From Cytophagaceae bacterium ABcell3 (lineage in GTDB: Bacteria > Bacteroidota > Bacteroidia > Cytophagales > Cytophagaceae): 64,000 nucleotides of DNA. Shown here piece after piece: positions 53,256 to 61,890 of the stretch. The stretch covers positions 2,812,584 through 2,876,583 of the forward strand of contig CP133159.1 of the NCBI GenBank assembly GCA_030913385.1. Reading direction: 5' to 3'. Positions within the stretch are counted from its first letter, which is position 1, and the number at the start of each line of letters is the position of its first letter. The notes beneath the pieces are model-generated. The model searched no databases, was not told the DNA's origin, and saw only the letters and a program-made list of their open reading frames with translations. Position numbers and translations under genes: made by a program.

Positions 53256-55847
53256 TTAGTGTTTGCTAGATTGTGCTTTACAATCAGCGTTGATGACCTT
53301 ATTGATATTTTCCCAGAAATCAAATAGTTGCAGAACCTCTTCTTTGTTTACAGGGTTTGCTGAGAGTAAATCTTTTTCAAGCTTTTTAGCATCAACTGGT
53401 GGAATAGCAGAAACAGAGCGGTATCTGGACGAAAGCTTGTGAATAAGCTCTCCTAGTTCCTTATTTTGATTCTCAGAAAACAAGCGTTTGGCTATTGCCA
53501 GGTCTTTATCGTTCTCATGGATAAAGTCGTTTATCAACTCTTCTAAGAGTTCTTCATCGCCCATTGCATAGCCTTTTATTGTGTCTAAGTTATATAGGGA
53601 CTTATTGTTATTGCTTTGTGAAGTGGTTTCTTCTTGAAAGTCGCTTTTAATGCCAGCCTCTTTAGTGTTGCTTTGGCTGATAGTATCCTCTAAGCCTAGT
53701 ACGTTTGCAGATTTAAGCAGTAATGTGCTTTTGTTCACTGGTTTGATAAGCAGCTCGTCAAACATTTGCAGTTGAGTTTTTTCTTCACTGGTAAGAAGGA
53801 CATTGGCTGTTGATGCAACAATTTTTGAAGGCCTTTTATCATGCTTTACTAAACGGTTAAGAAGCTCGATTCCGGAGAGCAAAGGCATCCTTAAGTCTGT
53901 AATCACTAAATCATATTTAGTATGGTTTTTGAGAAGGTGTTCCAATGCTGTCGTAGAATTGCTTTGTGTTATAACCTTTGCTTTATAGCCTTCAAAAATA
54001 TTTTTGTAAAGTTTCGCAATCAGCGGATCGTCGTCTATAATATAAATAGATTTGTTGTTGAAGAGATCTTCTCTTATTACTTGATTTTCTTTGTCACTGG
54101 CTTCCCTAAGCTTCTGAGCAGTTTTCATGACAAAGTCTAGTTTAAAAGAAGTCCCCTTTTCTGGTTCTGAATCCAAACTTATTGTACCGCCAAGTCGTTT
54201 GACCAGCTCTTTTACAATTCCTAAGCCAAGGCCATTTCCTTTGTTGTCATTTTTATGAGTACCAGCTTGATTATATTCATCAAATATTGTTTGTTGGTCT
54301 TCCTTTTTTATACCTATACCAGTGTCTTTAACCTCAACTATTAGGTTAGTCTCTTCGCTTGAAATAGGTGTTACCTTTGCCGATAAACTTATATAGCCCC
54401 TGTTGGTGAATTTTAAAGCATTGTGAAGCAGGTTATACAAGATTTGATTGAAACGCACCTCGTCAGATATTACTAAGTGATCTTTTGAAGGGAGGTCAAA
54501 TAGAAGCTCTACTTCGTCATTAGTTTTAAGAACAATGGTGTTTTGCCTTACTTCATTCAATAATTGAGTGATATTGACAGGCTTGGGATGTATTTCAATC
54601 TTTCCTGCCACTATTTTGGCCATGTCTAGCACTTCATTGGTAACGTGTAGCAGGTGTTTAGATGAAGATTTAATGGCCTTAACAAATTCGTTGTTGTTGT
54701 CCAACAGTTCAGCATAACCAATTATGGAAGTTAAAGGAGTCCTTAACTCATGGCTCATAGTGGTGAGAAATTTTTGTTTGGCCGAACTTTCCCTTTCTAC
54801 TCTTTGCTGGTTGAGCAATAGTTTATTTTGGTAAAACCTACTTTTTTCAATGTCTTTTAAAATCAAATACAAGAAAACGAGGCTAAAGATTACAAAAAAT
54901 ACAATTGTCCCTAAAATTATATAGTTAAATTTTTTAGCATGATTGTATAGGATTTGTGCTTTTGTCTCTCTCTTTTCATTTTCCTTTTCACGAAACTTGT
55001 TAATAACAGTTTCGATCTTGTGTGAAACAAGAGAGTTTTTTGCATAAGCTCTCCTGGCATTATCTTGAAGTAAACTGGCCCTTGAAATTTCATCATTATA
55101 TAACCGGTTTATTACTTGATAGACAGTTTCTTCTAATTTTATAGGAGGAGGTGCAGGTGAAATAGTATCAAGAGAAACCTCTGTAAGGGTATCTTTTTTT
55201 ATACTTTGGGTGATAACCATACTGCCTTCTTTCTCTTCTTCCTCTGCATCAGCCTTCTTTCTAAAAATATCTGAAAGGAAACTGTTCTTTTTCTTTTGTG
55301 GCGGTTCTCTTCTATAATAAATAGAATCAAGTTCATGTTTCATGAGTATTTCAGATTTAATACTCTTGATCACATAGACAGGGTCAATATGGTTATAATC
55401 TCCTAATGCTTTTGACAGTTCTTTTTCAAGTTGTTGAATAAACTTGTTCTTATTTTCCTTCTTTTTTTTATGAATATCAAAGTACTCAGTTTCAATTTGG
55501 TCTAGCAGTTCAGGAATCTTATCCAAGGTGTTTATGCTACTGGTATCTTCTTCATTGTATTCGCTCTTTAGTTTTACGACATGGTTTTTGATATTTTCAA
55601 TTAAAGAATGGTGGTTTGACATGGTATCAAGAGACTCTGATACAGAATGCTTTAAATAAAAAGTGTTTAACTTGCCAATGTCTGTTGCGATGTTGTTAAA
55701 CAACTGAGACTTTATATTGGGCTTTGAAAGTTCCTTAATTTCTCCATGCAAGCCCTGAAAGCTTCTCCATGAATAATAGCCAAGGCCTATTAGACATGCG
55801 GAAGCTAAAAGGTATACGAGCAATATTTTGAACTTTACAGAACCCAT
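53256..55847 (-). CDS. Hybrid sensor histidine kinase with receiver and HPt domains
   Basis: An 863-aa inner-membrane phosphorelay kinase. A first membrane helix (about 8-25) and a second (about 305-328) enclose a ~275-residue helical sensor region, which unusually includes a charged stretch (KKKNSFLSDIFRKK, then EEEEKE, about 190-210). A HisKA domain with SHELRTPL (H near 367) and an ATPase with NLLHNALKF, DTGIGI and GNGLGLGIVKEL follow. The receiver (about 600-715, D near 651 in ITDLRMP) and an HPt domain (about 760-850, H near 802 in LIHKLSS) complete the relay. It lies 9 bp after the receiver gene in the same operon. Confidence 0.93.
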   Translation of the reverse strand: MGSVKFKILLVYLLASACLIGLGYYSWRSFQGLHGEIKELSKPNIKSQLFNNIATDIGKLNTFYLKHSVSESLDTMSNHHSLIENIKNHVVKLKSEYNEEDTSSINTLDKIPELLDQIETEYFDIHKKKKENKNKFIQQLEKELSKALGDYNHIDPVYVIKSIKSEILMKHELDSIYYRREPPQKKKNSFLSDIFRKKADAEEEEKEGSMVITQSIKKDTLTEVSLDTISPAPPPIKLEETVYQVINRLYNDEISRASLLQDNARRAYAKNSLVSHKIETVINKFREKENEKRETKAQILYNHAKKFNYIILGTIVFFVIFSLVFLYLILKDIEKSRFYQNKLLLNQQRVERESSAKQKFLTTMSHELRTPLTSIIGYAELLDNNNEFVKAIKSSSKHLLHVTNEVLDMAKIVAGKIEIHPKPVNITQLLNEVRQNTIVLKTNDEVELLFDLPSKDHLVISDEVRFNQILYNLLHNALKFTNRGYISLSAKVTPISSEETNLIVEVKDTGIGIKKEDQQTIFDEYNQAGTHKNDNKGNGLGLGIVKELVKRLGGTISLDSEPEKGTSFKLDFVMKTAQKLREASDKENQVIREDLFNNKSIYIIDDDPLIAKLYKNIFEGYKAKVITQSNSTTALEHLLKNHTKYDLVITDLRMPLLSGIELLNRLVKHDKRPSKIVASTANVLLTSEEKTQLQMFDELLIKPVNKSTLLLKSANVLGLEDTISQSNTKEAGIKSDFQEETTSQSNNNKSLYNLDTIKGYAMGDEELLEELINDFIHENDKDLAIAKRLFSENQNKELGELIHKLSSRYRSVSAIPPVDAKKLEKDLLSANPVNKEEVLQLFDFWENINKVINADCKAQSSKH

Positions 55848-55856
55848 CTTAAGCTT

Positions 55857-56228
55857 TTAAACGCTTTCGGTATTTAAGCTTTTTATTTTACCAAGTAATT
55901 CAGCAGGGTCAATTGGTTTATTGATGTATTCCTTGGCACCTAGTTGTAAAGCTTTGTCTGCTATTTGTTTGTCGTCGGTTCTTGAAACCATGAATACCTT
56001 AGTAGACTTTTGGTTGTCTTTGATCCACTCAAGAAGTTCAATCCCGTTTTTGCCTGGCAGCCTGTAGTCAATAATGGCAATATCGTAATGCTTGTTTTGC
56101 ATGACCTCTATGGCTTCTTCTGCTGTTTGGGCGTCATCTGCCAAATAGCTGTTCTTGTTCAGGAACTTGTTGAGCATTTTGCAAAAAACGATATCGTCTT
56201 CTACAATTAAGATATTTTTATTGTTCAT
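55857..56228 (-). CDS. Stand-alone response-regulator receiver protein
   Basis: A 123-aa single REC domain. The acidic pair is in VEDD (9-12), the phospho-acceptor D54 is in IIDYRLPG, the switch Ser is in VFMVSRT, and the Lys is in YINKPID. It probably takes phosphate from the HPt domain of the kinase encoded 9 bp downstream. The upstream ATP-grasp-like gene ends 6 bp before it. Without an output domain it must act on a partner protein, and the ATP-grasp-like enzyme is a candidate by context only. Confidence 0.9.
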   Translation of the reverse strand: MNNKNILIVEDDIVFCKMLNKFLNKNSYLADDAQTAEEAIEVMQNKHYDIAIIDYRLPGKNGIELLEWIKDNQKSTKVFMVSRTDDKQIADKALQLGAKEYINKPIDPAELLGKIKSLNTESV

Positions 56229-56234
56229 AATATT

Positions 56235-57647
56235 TTAAGAGTTAGTGCTTTGTTCTACATTTTGTTTTGTCTTTTCACCAAACATTGCTATCCCTTGCTG
56301 GTCTATTGCATATACTGACATGCACGTTTGGATATAACCTTTTATCAATTCATCTATACCAATACCAAGTAAGCCAAAATTTCTTATATCATAGAGCATT
56401 AACCTGCTGTCATCATAAGACCAGCCCTCTTCACTTTTAACAGATAAGTTGGTACCAAAAACCTCCCATGAATCTACTCCTTCAGGCAATGGTTTGTTTA
56501 ACGGTTGTCTGGCCCTTCTGGAGTATACGGCTAAAGGTTTAAACCCTTCGCTAGTATGGTGGATCATCATTCTTATGTCAAAGGCATAGCTTCTGCCTTT
56601 TGTATCAGGTATTGTTCCTACATGGTACCATACATTTTCCTCCTCGTGGCTATTTAAAGGGTTGCTGTAAATGAGCTGTTGCACTATATACTCATCATCC
56701 TGATACCCCTCCAAATTTTTCATAGCATTTGCCAGTTCCTCATTGCTTGTAATGGTATATACACCTTGGCCAGCATTGCTATCAGGTACCTTTATAACCA
56801 TACAACCGGATAATTTCAGGAAGTACTCAGGTAAATCCTTGTATTTTATGTTGGTAAATGTGCCAGGGGTAAATATCTCGAGTCCTTTTGGAGCATGTTC
56901 TTTGTTAAACCTGGCATAGGCAGAACTTGCAACCTCTTTGTTTCTGCCACCTGCCAAACAGGCTTCAATAGGGTTTAGCAGTAAGGTCCTTGAGTTTTCA
57001 GGTATCAAATCCCATGGCTCTTGAGTAACATATCTAAAAGCTGCTTTAACATCTACCCAACCTGTATCTTCGATATAAAGCTGCATTTTTTTATTCTCAA
57101 ACCTTACATTTGGTTCACCGTTATGTATCTTATACTGTGCAAGATACACATTTTTGTCAAAAATATCAGCTATAGTTGCTGCATAGCCAACGTTTTCCAT
57201 AGGGTTTTTGTCATAAACAACTGCCAATACCCCGTCTTCTGTATGTTGTTCAACCATGGGCTTAAAGGTCTGTTCAAGCAGCCTCCTATATCCTCCTTGC
57301 TCATCGTGCATGTCGAGCAAGGGCATGCTTTTCTGTCCCGAAGGGCATGAATTTGTTTCAATGACAGTAAGTTTCCTTTGGCCTATGTTGTTGGTTACGT
57401 GCATCAGGTCTGCCCCCGCCCACCTAAAGTAGACTGGTTGGTAGCTTAAGATCCTTTCAAGCTCTGCTGGGTCTGCTTGAGGTTCTATTCGGTGATACCG
57501 TTCTATAATCTGCTCTTTGGATAAATTTAAAAAGTGAGATACCAGCGGGTGGATGTTAGAATTTAATGCCCGTGGGTACCAATGGTCAGAAGCTTCAAAA
57601 TCTCCCGGTTCTACTAAATGAATGTTTCTTGATATGGATAACTTCAT
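56235..57647 (-). CDS. Uncharacterised ATP-grasp-like enzyme
   Basis: A 470-aa soluble protein with no signal peptide. The middle and C-terminal parts show ATP-grasp-like features: MVIKVPDSNAGQGVYTI (about 282-298), DDEYIVQQLIYSNP, and FDIRMMIHHTSEGFKPLAVYSRRARQ (about 355-380), where Arg and Lys could bind ATP. The N-terminal half has RWAGADLMHVTN and IETNSCPSGQKSMPLLD, which look like a substrate-binding part of a ligase. I do not recognise a named family. It is the second gene of an operon with a TauE/SafE-like gene, a receiver and a hybrid kinase. It may ligate a peptide or amino-acid substrate. Confidence 0.7.
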   Translation of the reverse strand: MKLSISRNIHLVEPGDFEASDHWYPRALNSNIHPLVSHFLNLSKEQIIERYHRIEPQADPAELERILSYQPVYFRWAGADLMHVTNNIGQRKLTVIETNSCPSGQKSMPLLDMHDEQGGYRRLLEQTFKPMVEQHTEDGVLAVVYDKNPMENVGYAATIADIFDKNVYLAQYKIHNGEPNVRFENKKMQLYIEDTGWVDVKAAFRYVTQEPWDLIPENSRTLLLNPIEACLAGGRNKEVASSAYARFNKEHAPKGLEIFTPGTFTNIKYKDLPEYFLKLSGCMVIKVPDSNAGQGVYTITSNEELANAMKNLEGYQDDEYIVQQLIYSNPLNSHEEENVWYHVGTIPDTKGRSYAFDIRMMIHHTSEGFKPLAVYSRRARQPLNKPLPEGVDSWEVFGTNLSVKSEEGWSYDDSRLMLYDIRNFGLLGIGIDELIKGYIQTCMSVYAIDQQGIAMFGEKTKQNVEQSTNS

Positions 57648-57692
57648 GTAAACTATTTTTTAGGTTTAATAAGGCATTTCTGCGAATCGTTC

Positions 57693-58469
57693 TTACTGTA
57701 TTTGGCAAACTGAAAGCACATATTCTGTAAAGCCATTAATGGCTTCTTTATGCCGCCAAAGCATAATAGCGCCACTTACCACCATGGTAATTACTACTAC
57801 CTTTTTGAAAAATAAATCAGATATTTTTTTAAGAATTACTTTACCCGTGTAAGTAGCAAAAGTCGCTGATGCACCAATGAGCAAGCCAAACAACAACACT
57901 TCCTGCGTAACATAGCCTAGCCATGCGTAGCTGATAATTTTTGTAATATGTAGAACCACTGCATTGGCCGCTCTGGTTCCAATCATCGACTCTTTAGACA
58001 TTCCATAGCTTAAGTAGGCTGAGTTCATAAGAGGGCCCACACCTCCAATTAGGCCTGAAAGAAATGAAATGCCAAATCCCATGGGAACAAAGTGCCAGGT
58101 TTTTATCCTACTTTTTGTCGGCCCTTCTTTTTTTCTAAGTTGAAAAATTGTTGACACCAAAAATACGCCTATGATTATTTGTAGATACTCCGATGAAAGA
58201 TAGGCAAACATCATTGCTCCCAACACTGAGCCTATAATAGTAGAGGGGAACAACCATTTGAACAAATTCCAGTCAATGTTCTGCCAGAAAAAGTAGACTT
58301 TTGAGCTACTGCTCATTGCTATGCCTAATGTCATGATGGGTGCGACAGATTTTACACCGACTGTTAAGGCAATGAGAGGCATTAGCAACAAACTGGCTCC
58401 GCCTCCACTAATTGTACTAAGAACAAAAACTATAAATGACCCTATAACCAGTAAAAAGATATTTAGCAT
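57693..58469 (-). CDS. TauE/SafE-family membrane transporter
   Basis: A 258-aa inner-membrane protein with about eight hydrophobic segments. It fits the TauE/SafE (DUF81) family: an opening FIVFVLSTISGGGASLLLMPLI, the LGAMMFAYLSSEYLQIIIGVFLV segment, then GISFLSGLIGGVGPLMNSAYLSYGMSKESMIGTRAANAVV in the second repeat. Members export sulfite, sulfoacetate or other organic anions. It is the first gene of the operon, 45 bp before the ATP-grasp-like gene. Its substrate is unknown; it might move the product or precursor of that enzyme. Confidence 0.85.
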   Translation of the reverse strand: MLNIFLLVIGSFIVFVLSTISGGGASLLLMPLIALTVGVKSVAPIMTLGIAMSSSSKVYFFWQNIDWNLFKWLFPSTIIGSVLGAMMFAYLSSEYLQIIIGVFLVSTIFQLRKKEGPTKSRIKTWHFVPMGFGISFLSGLIGGVGPLMNSAYLSYGMSKESMIGTRAANAVVLHITKIISYAWLGYVTQEVLLFGLLIGASATFATYTGKVILKKISDLFFKKVVVITMVVSGAIMLWRHKEAINGFTEYVLSVCQIQ

Positions 58470-58715
58470 TAAGTGCTTTTTAGGTATAAAATACTATTTC
58501 CTATATTATACGCTAGAACCATGCCAAAATTGCCAGGTGTTGACCCTTTATTACTTGAAAAGAGGTGGCAAAAGGTTCATTATAAAAGGGGGAGAGGGTA
58601 TAGGTTGTAACGGCCAATGGGGGCGCCTAATTTAACCAACTGGTGTTTATTTGTTTGGGCAATTAATCAAATGTTGTCAAGTTAGAAGAACCGTCAACTT
58701 TCGTCTTAGAAATTT

Positions 58716-59297
58716 TTAATAAGTGGCTTCCTTAAACTTCACTAACTCATCAATGACAAGGTGAATCGGTAGGCCCATAACATTGTAAAATGAACCGTTT
58801 ATTTTTCTTATCCCAATCATGCCTATCCATTCTTGAATACCGTATGCACCAGCTTTGTCATAGGGTTTGAAGTTATCTATATAATGCTCAATGTCTTTTT
58901 GGGATAAGTCTTTAAAATAAACCTCAGAAACATCGGAAAAGGAAAGGGATTTTTCTTTATTCAGTATGGTTACGCCGGTATAAACTTCATGCATTTTACC
59001 TGATAGCATAGATAACATTTCTATGGCATGCTGCCTGTCCTTGGGTTTTTCTAAAATAAGACCATTGAGAGAAACAATCGTATCTGCTGCAAGGACTACT
59101 TCGTTGTTCAGCTCTTCCTTTAAAGAATCTGCTTTAAGCTTTGACAGAAATTCGGGAACTTTTGGTGCTGGCATGTCTTTGGGGTAGATTTCAGGCACCG
59201 ACTTAGTTTTTATGGTAAAAAAAATCCCTGCATCAGCAAGGATTTGTTGTCTCCTCGGGGATGCCGAGGCTAATATTAATGGGTAATCTATAAACAT
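58716..59297 (-). CDS. maf: Maf-like nucleoside triphosphate pyrophosphatase
   Basis: A 193-aa cytosolic pyrophosphatase that removes abnormal or modified nucleotides (dTTP/UTP type or m7GTP type). The family signature LILASASPRRQQIL opens the chain, with VVLAADTIVSLNG, YTGVTILNKEK, and DKAGAYGIQEW further on. An in-frame start 33 bp upstream exists, but the ATG at 59297 is preferred because it overlaps the stop of the TPR gene as TAATG, which makes the two translationally coupled. Assignment is secure, the exact substrate less so. Confidence 0.93.
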   Translation of the reverse strand: MFIDYPLILASASPRRQQILADAGIFFTIKTKSVPEIYPKDMPAPKVPEFLSKLKADSLKEELNNEVVLAADTIVSLNGLILEKPKDRQHAIEMLSMLSGKMHEVYTGVTILNKEKSLSFSDVSEVYFKDLSQKDIEHYIDNFKPYDKAGAYGIQEWIGMIGIRKINGSFYNVMGLPIHLVIDELVKFKEATY

Positions 59298-60457
59298 TAT
59301 TTTAAAAGGTTTGGGGTTGCCCTTTTGCAAACTCTCCTTATTTCATCAGAAGCTCTCTGCTCGCCCAATTGCTCAGCTTTTCTCATGTCCAGGCATGCGC
59401 CTTCGTTATCTTTGCTGCTCGATTTGGCAATACCTCTGTAGTAGTAGGCTTCTTTGTCGTTTTTGCTCAATTCTATTACTTTAGAGAAGTCTTCAATAGC
59501 CTCTTTAAAGTCTCCTACTTCCAACAAGAACAGTCCTCTGTGCATATACGACATTTTATTGTCGGGAAAGAGCTCAATGGCTAAGGCATAATCTTTTTTT
59601 GCATCCTCTTTTTCTCCAGCTAAAAACTTGACAATGGCGCGCTGATAATAAGCCTCTTCATCTTTTGGGTCTATTTCAATGTTTTTTGTATAGTCTGCTA
59701 TAGCTCCTTTAAAATCTTTTAATTCCCTTTTTGACCATGCTCTGTTAAAATAGGAGTTTTTGTCATTAGGGTCTAGCGAGATTACCTTGGTAAAGTCATC
59801 TATAGCGCCTTTGAAGTCACCGATATGATTTTTGGCGAAACCTCTATAGAAGTAAGCGTAATTGTATTTTGGGTAAAGCTCTATGGCCTTTGAGAAATCA
59901 TCAATCGCTTCTTTAAACTTTCCGTACTCATTTCTTGCCAACCCTCTCTTATGGTAAAGTTCAAAGTTGTTTTGGTTAGGAGGGTTTTGTTTAATTGCTG
60001 TGGAGTAGTCTTTTATAGCCCCTGCGTAATCACTCATTAAAAATTTTTCATGCGCTCTTTGGACATAAGCTTCATGAAATTTAGGATTGTATTTAATGGC
60101 GTGACTAAAATCTTCAATAGCACCTTTGTGGTCTCCTGTATGAGCTTTAGATTGACCACGCATGAAATAGGCATCATAGTCAGAAGATTCATTTTCCAAG
60201 GCTTTGTCCAGATCGTCTATGGCACCTTCATGATCTTCAATGGCTATCCTACATTTTGCTCTTTCGAGGTAGGCTTCGGTATAACGGCTATTTTCAGCAA
60301 TTAATTGATCGTAGATGCTAATGGCCCCAATGAAATTTCCTTCCTTGTACTTTTTTATGCCTTCTTGTAAAGTTGAATCAGTAAGAGTTGTGCCGTTTGC
60401 TTGCGATATGACTGCTGTAGACAGCAGGATAGCCATAAATAACACAATTTTTTTCAT
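59297..60457 (-). CDS. Exported TPR-repeat protein
   Basis: A 386-aa periplasmic protein with a signal peptide (residues 1-20, ending SQANG). Nine or ten tetratricopeptide repeats follow, each about 34 residues with the pattern G-D-x-K-G-A-I-x-D-x-x-x-A-I-x-x-x-P (for example GDFKGAIDDFTKVISLDP). They form a superhelical scaffold for protein binding. It is coupled to maf through a TAATG overlap. The partner is unknown. It starts 35 bp before the DUF1015 gene end. Confidence 0.88.
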   Translation of the reverse strand: MKKIVLFMAILLSTAVISQANGTTLTDSTLQEGIKKYKEGNFIGAISIYDQLIAENSRYTEAYLERAKCRIAIEDHEGAIDDLDKALENESSDYDAYFMRGQSKAHTGDHKGAIEDFSHAIKYNPKFHEAYVQRAHEKFLMSDYAGAIKDYSTAIKQNPPNQNNFELYHKRGLARNEYGKFKEAIDDFSKAIELYPKYNYAYFYRGFAKNHIGDFKGAIDDFTKVISLDPNDKNSYFNRAWSKRELKDFKGAIADYTKNIEIDPKDEEAYYQRAIVKFLAGEKEDAKKDYALAIELFPDNKMSYMHRGLFLLEVGDFKEAIEDFSKVIELSKNDKEAYYYRGIAKSSSKDNEGACLDMRKAEQLGEQRASDEIRRVCKRATPNLLK

Positions 60458-60492
60458 ATTCCGGATGCTTATTTCTTAAATGCTTTTTTTTA

Positions 60493-61713
60493 TTAGTTTT
60501 CCCAGTCACGGTTGACTAAACGATCTAGTGCTTTGGGAAAGAAATTTGTTGATTTTTGTGGTAATATATACCCGCTTTCGACTACTTCCTTGAGCTCGTT
60601 TTTTGTTACAGGATTGGCTAAAACAACAGCCTGACAATCATTAGTCTCAAGAAACCTTCTACATTCATCAAATATAGTTATATATTTTATTTTTTTAGAA
60701 TTTTTTTGTTCTTTTCCTTCTATGCCAAACCCTTTTTCTAAAATATAATAATGCAGGATAGTATATGACAGTGACTTTATTTTCTCCGGAAAATTCCATG
60801 GGATATTTTTTTCTAAGCCATCTTTAAGTTCTGCCAAATATAAGTTTTTAGGAAACATTAGCCCAAATGCTTTATTCTTAGTTTTTAGCTCATGGTAAAG
60901 GCCTTCAGCATGGTCAAACGTCCTGAGGTTGAAAAAATTTTGTAATTTCGTAATAACTTCTTCTTGGTCAAAACCTTCTAAGTTTGAAATGCCCCTATGG
61001 ATGGGTTTTATGGTTAAGCCTGGCGCTTCCATGTTGGTCAACATGATCATGGCATATTCAGAAGCGTTTTGGTAGTGGGATCCTTTGAAGACATCTTTAG
61101 CTGTTAGAGCTGCGTTGTAACGATGGTGTCCATCTGCCAAAATGATCTTTTGATCAACTAAAAAATCTTTAATAATCTTAATTGCGCTAGACTCAGTGCA
61201 ATTGTATAATTGGGTAAAGGTACCCTCCAAGTCTTTAAATTCATAGACAAGCTTTTTTCTGGCATCTTCTATAGCTGTCTCGACTATATGTGCTTCATCT
61301 TGATATAAACCAAGTAATGGACTTTCCTCTATTTTATTAAGTGTCAAAAAGTCCAGTTTTTCTTGTACATACCGATCAATCACATTTTCATGCATCATTA
61401 TGTGATTGCTATTGGACGAGGGGAGCTTTACCAAGCAGATAAAGCTGTTTCTGGTAACTTTTTGTTTATTGTCAAAGTCCCCAAAAGTCTGTTTGCAGAT
61501 ATATATACCTGGTTCAGTGTCTTGAATAATAAATTTTTCATGTTTCAGAACTTCCCAATAGGCCCTGAAGCTTGATTTGCTAAGGTCTGTTTTATCATTT
61601 AGTACCTGAGGTATCTGACTAGGGTAATTTTTGTCAGGATTTATGGCTATATTCTTAATTAATTCATTGCCAGTGTTGTATCTCCATCCTTTAAACCCTT
61701 CAATTTCGGCCAT
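60493..61713 (-). CDS. DUF1015 family protein
   Basis: A 406-aa cytosolic protein of the DUF1015 family. The family hallmark is ILADGHHRYNAALTA (about 195-209), preceded by the VIDRYVQEKLDFLTLN block. The family is widespread and includes SerK-like free serine kinases, but not all members share the reaction. It is followed after 35 bp by the TPR gene on the same strand and may be co-transcribed with it. A pair of catalytic-type His is visible, but the activity cannot be proven from sequence. Confidence 0.85.
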   Translation of the reverse strand: MAEIEGFKGWRYNTGNELIKNIAINPDKNYPSQIPQVLNDKTDLSKSSFRAYWEVLKHEKFIIQDTEPGIYICKQTFGDFDNKQKVTRNSFICLVKLPSSNSNHIMMHENVIDRYVQEKLDFLTLNKIEESPLLGLYQDEAHIVETAIEDARKKLVYEFKDLEGTFTQLYNCTESSAIKIIKDFLVDQKIILADGHHRYNAALTAKDVFKGSHYQNASEYAMIMLTNMEAPGLTIKPIHRGISNLEGFDQEEVITKLQNFFNLRTFDHAEGLYHELKTKNKAFGLMFPKNLYLAELKDGLEKNIPWNFPEKIKSLSYTILHYYILEKGFGIEGKEQKNSKKIKYITIFDECRRFLETNDCQAVVLANPVTKNELKEVVESGYILPQKSTNFFPKALDRLVNRDWEN

Positions 61714-61822
61714 ACTTTATTTATAATGAAAAGTGTTTTTTATACCTAATAATATAGAAAAAAAACAATAAAATTTCGTTACTTATAATATAAGTGTAAT
61801 TTTCTCTTTGGTGTTAAATATT

Positions 61823-61830
61823 TACTTTTG
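61823..61830 (+). promoter_or_regulatory. -7 element upstream of the MORN-like protein gene
   Basis: TACTTTTG matches TAnnTTTG and overlaps an in-frame TTG at 61828, arguing that this TTG is not the start codon. No TTG at the -33 spacing. Confidence 0.45.
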
Positions 61831-61890
61831 TTCGTAAGTAAATTGTGTAGAGCTGCTATCTGCATGCCTCAAATAAAAATAATGGTATTT

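Noticed and set aside
58321-58635. 104-aa frame overlapping the TauE/SafE gene start
   Set aside because: Half antisense to a clear gene and half in a non-coding gap, with no motif.
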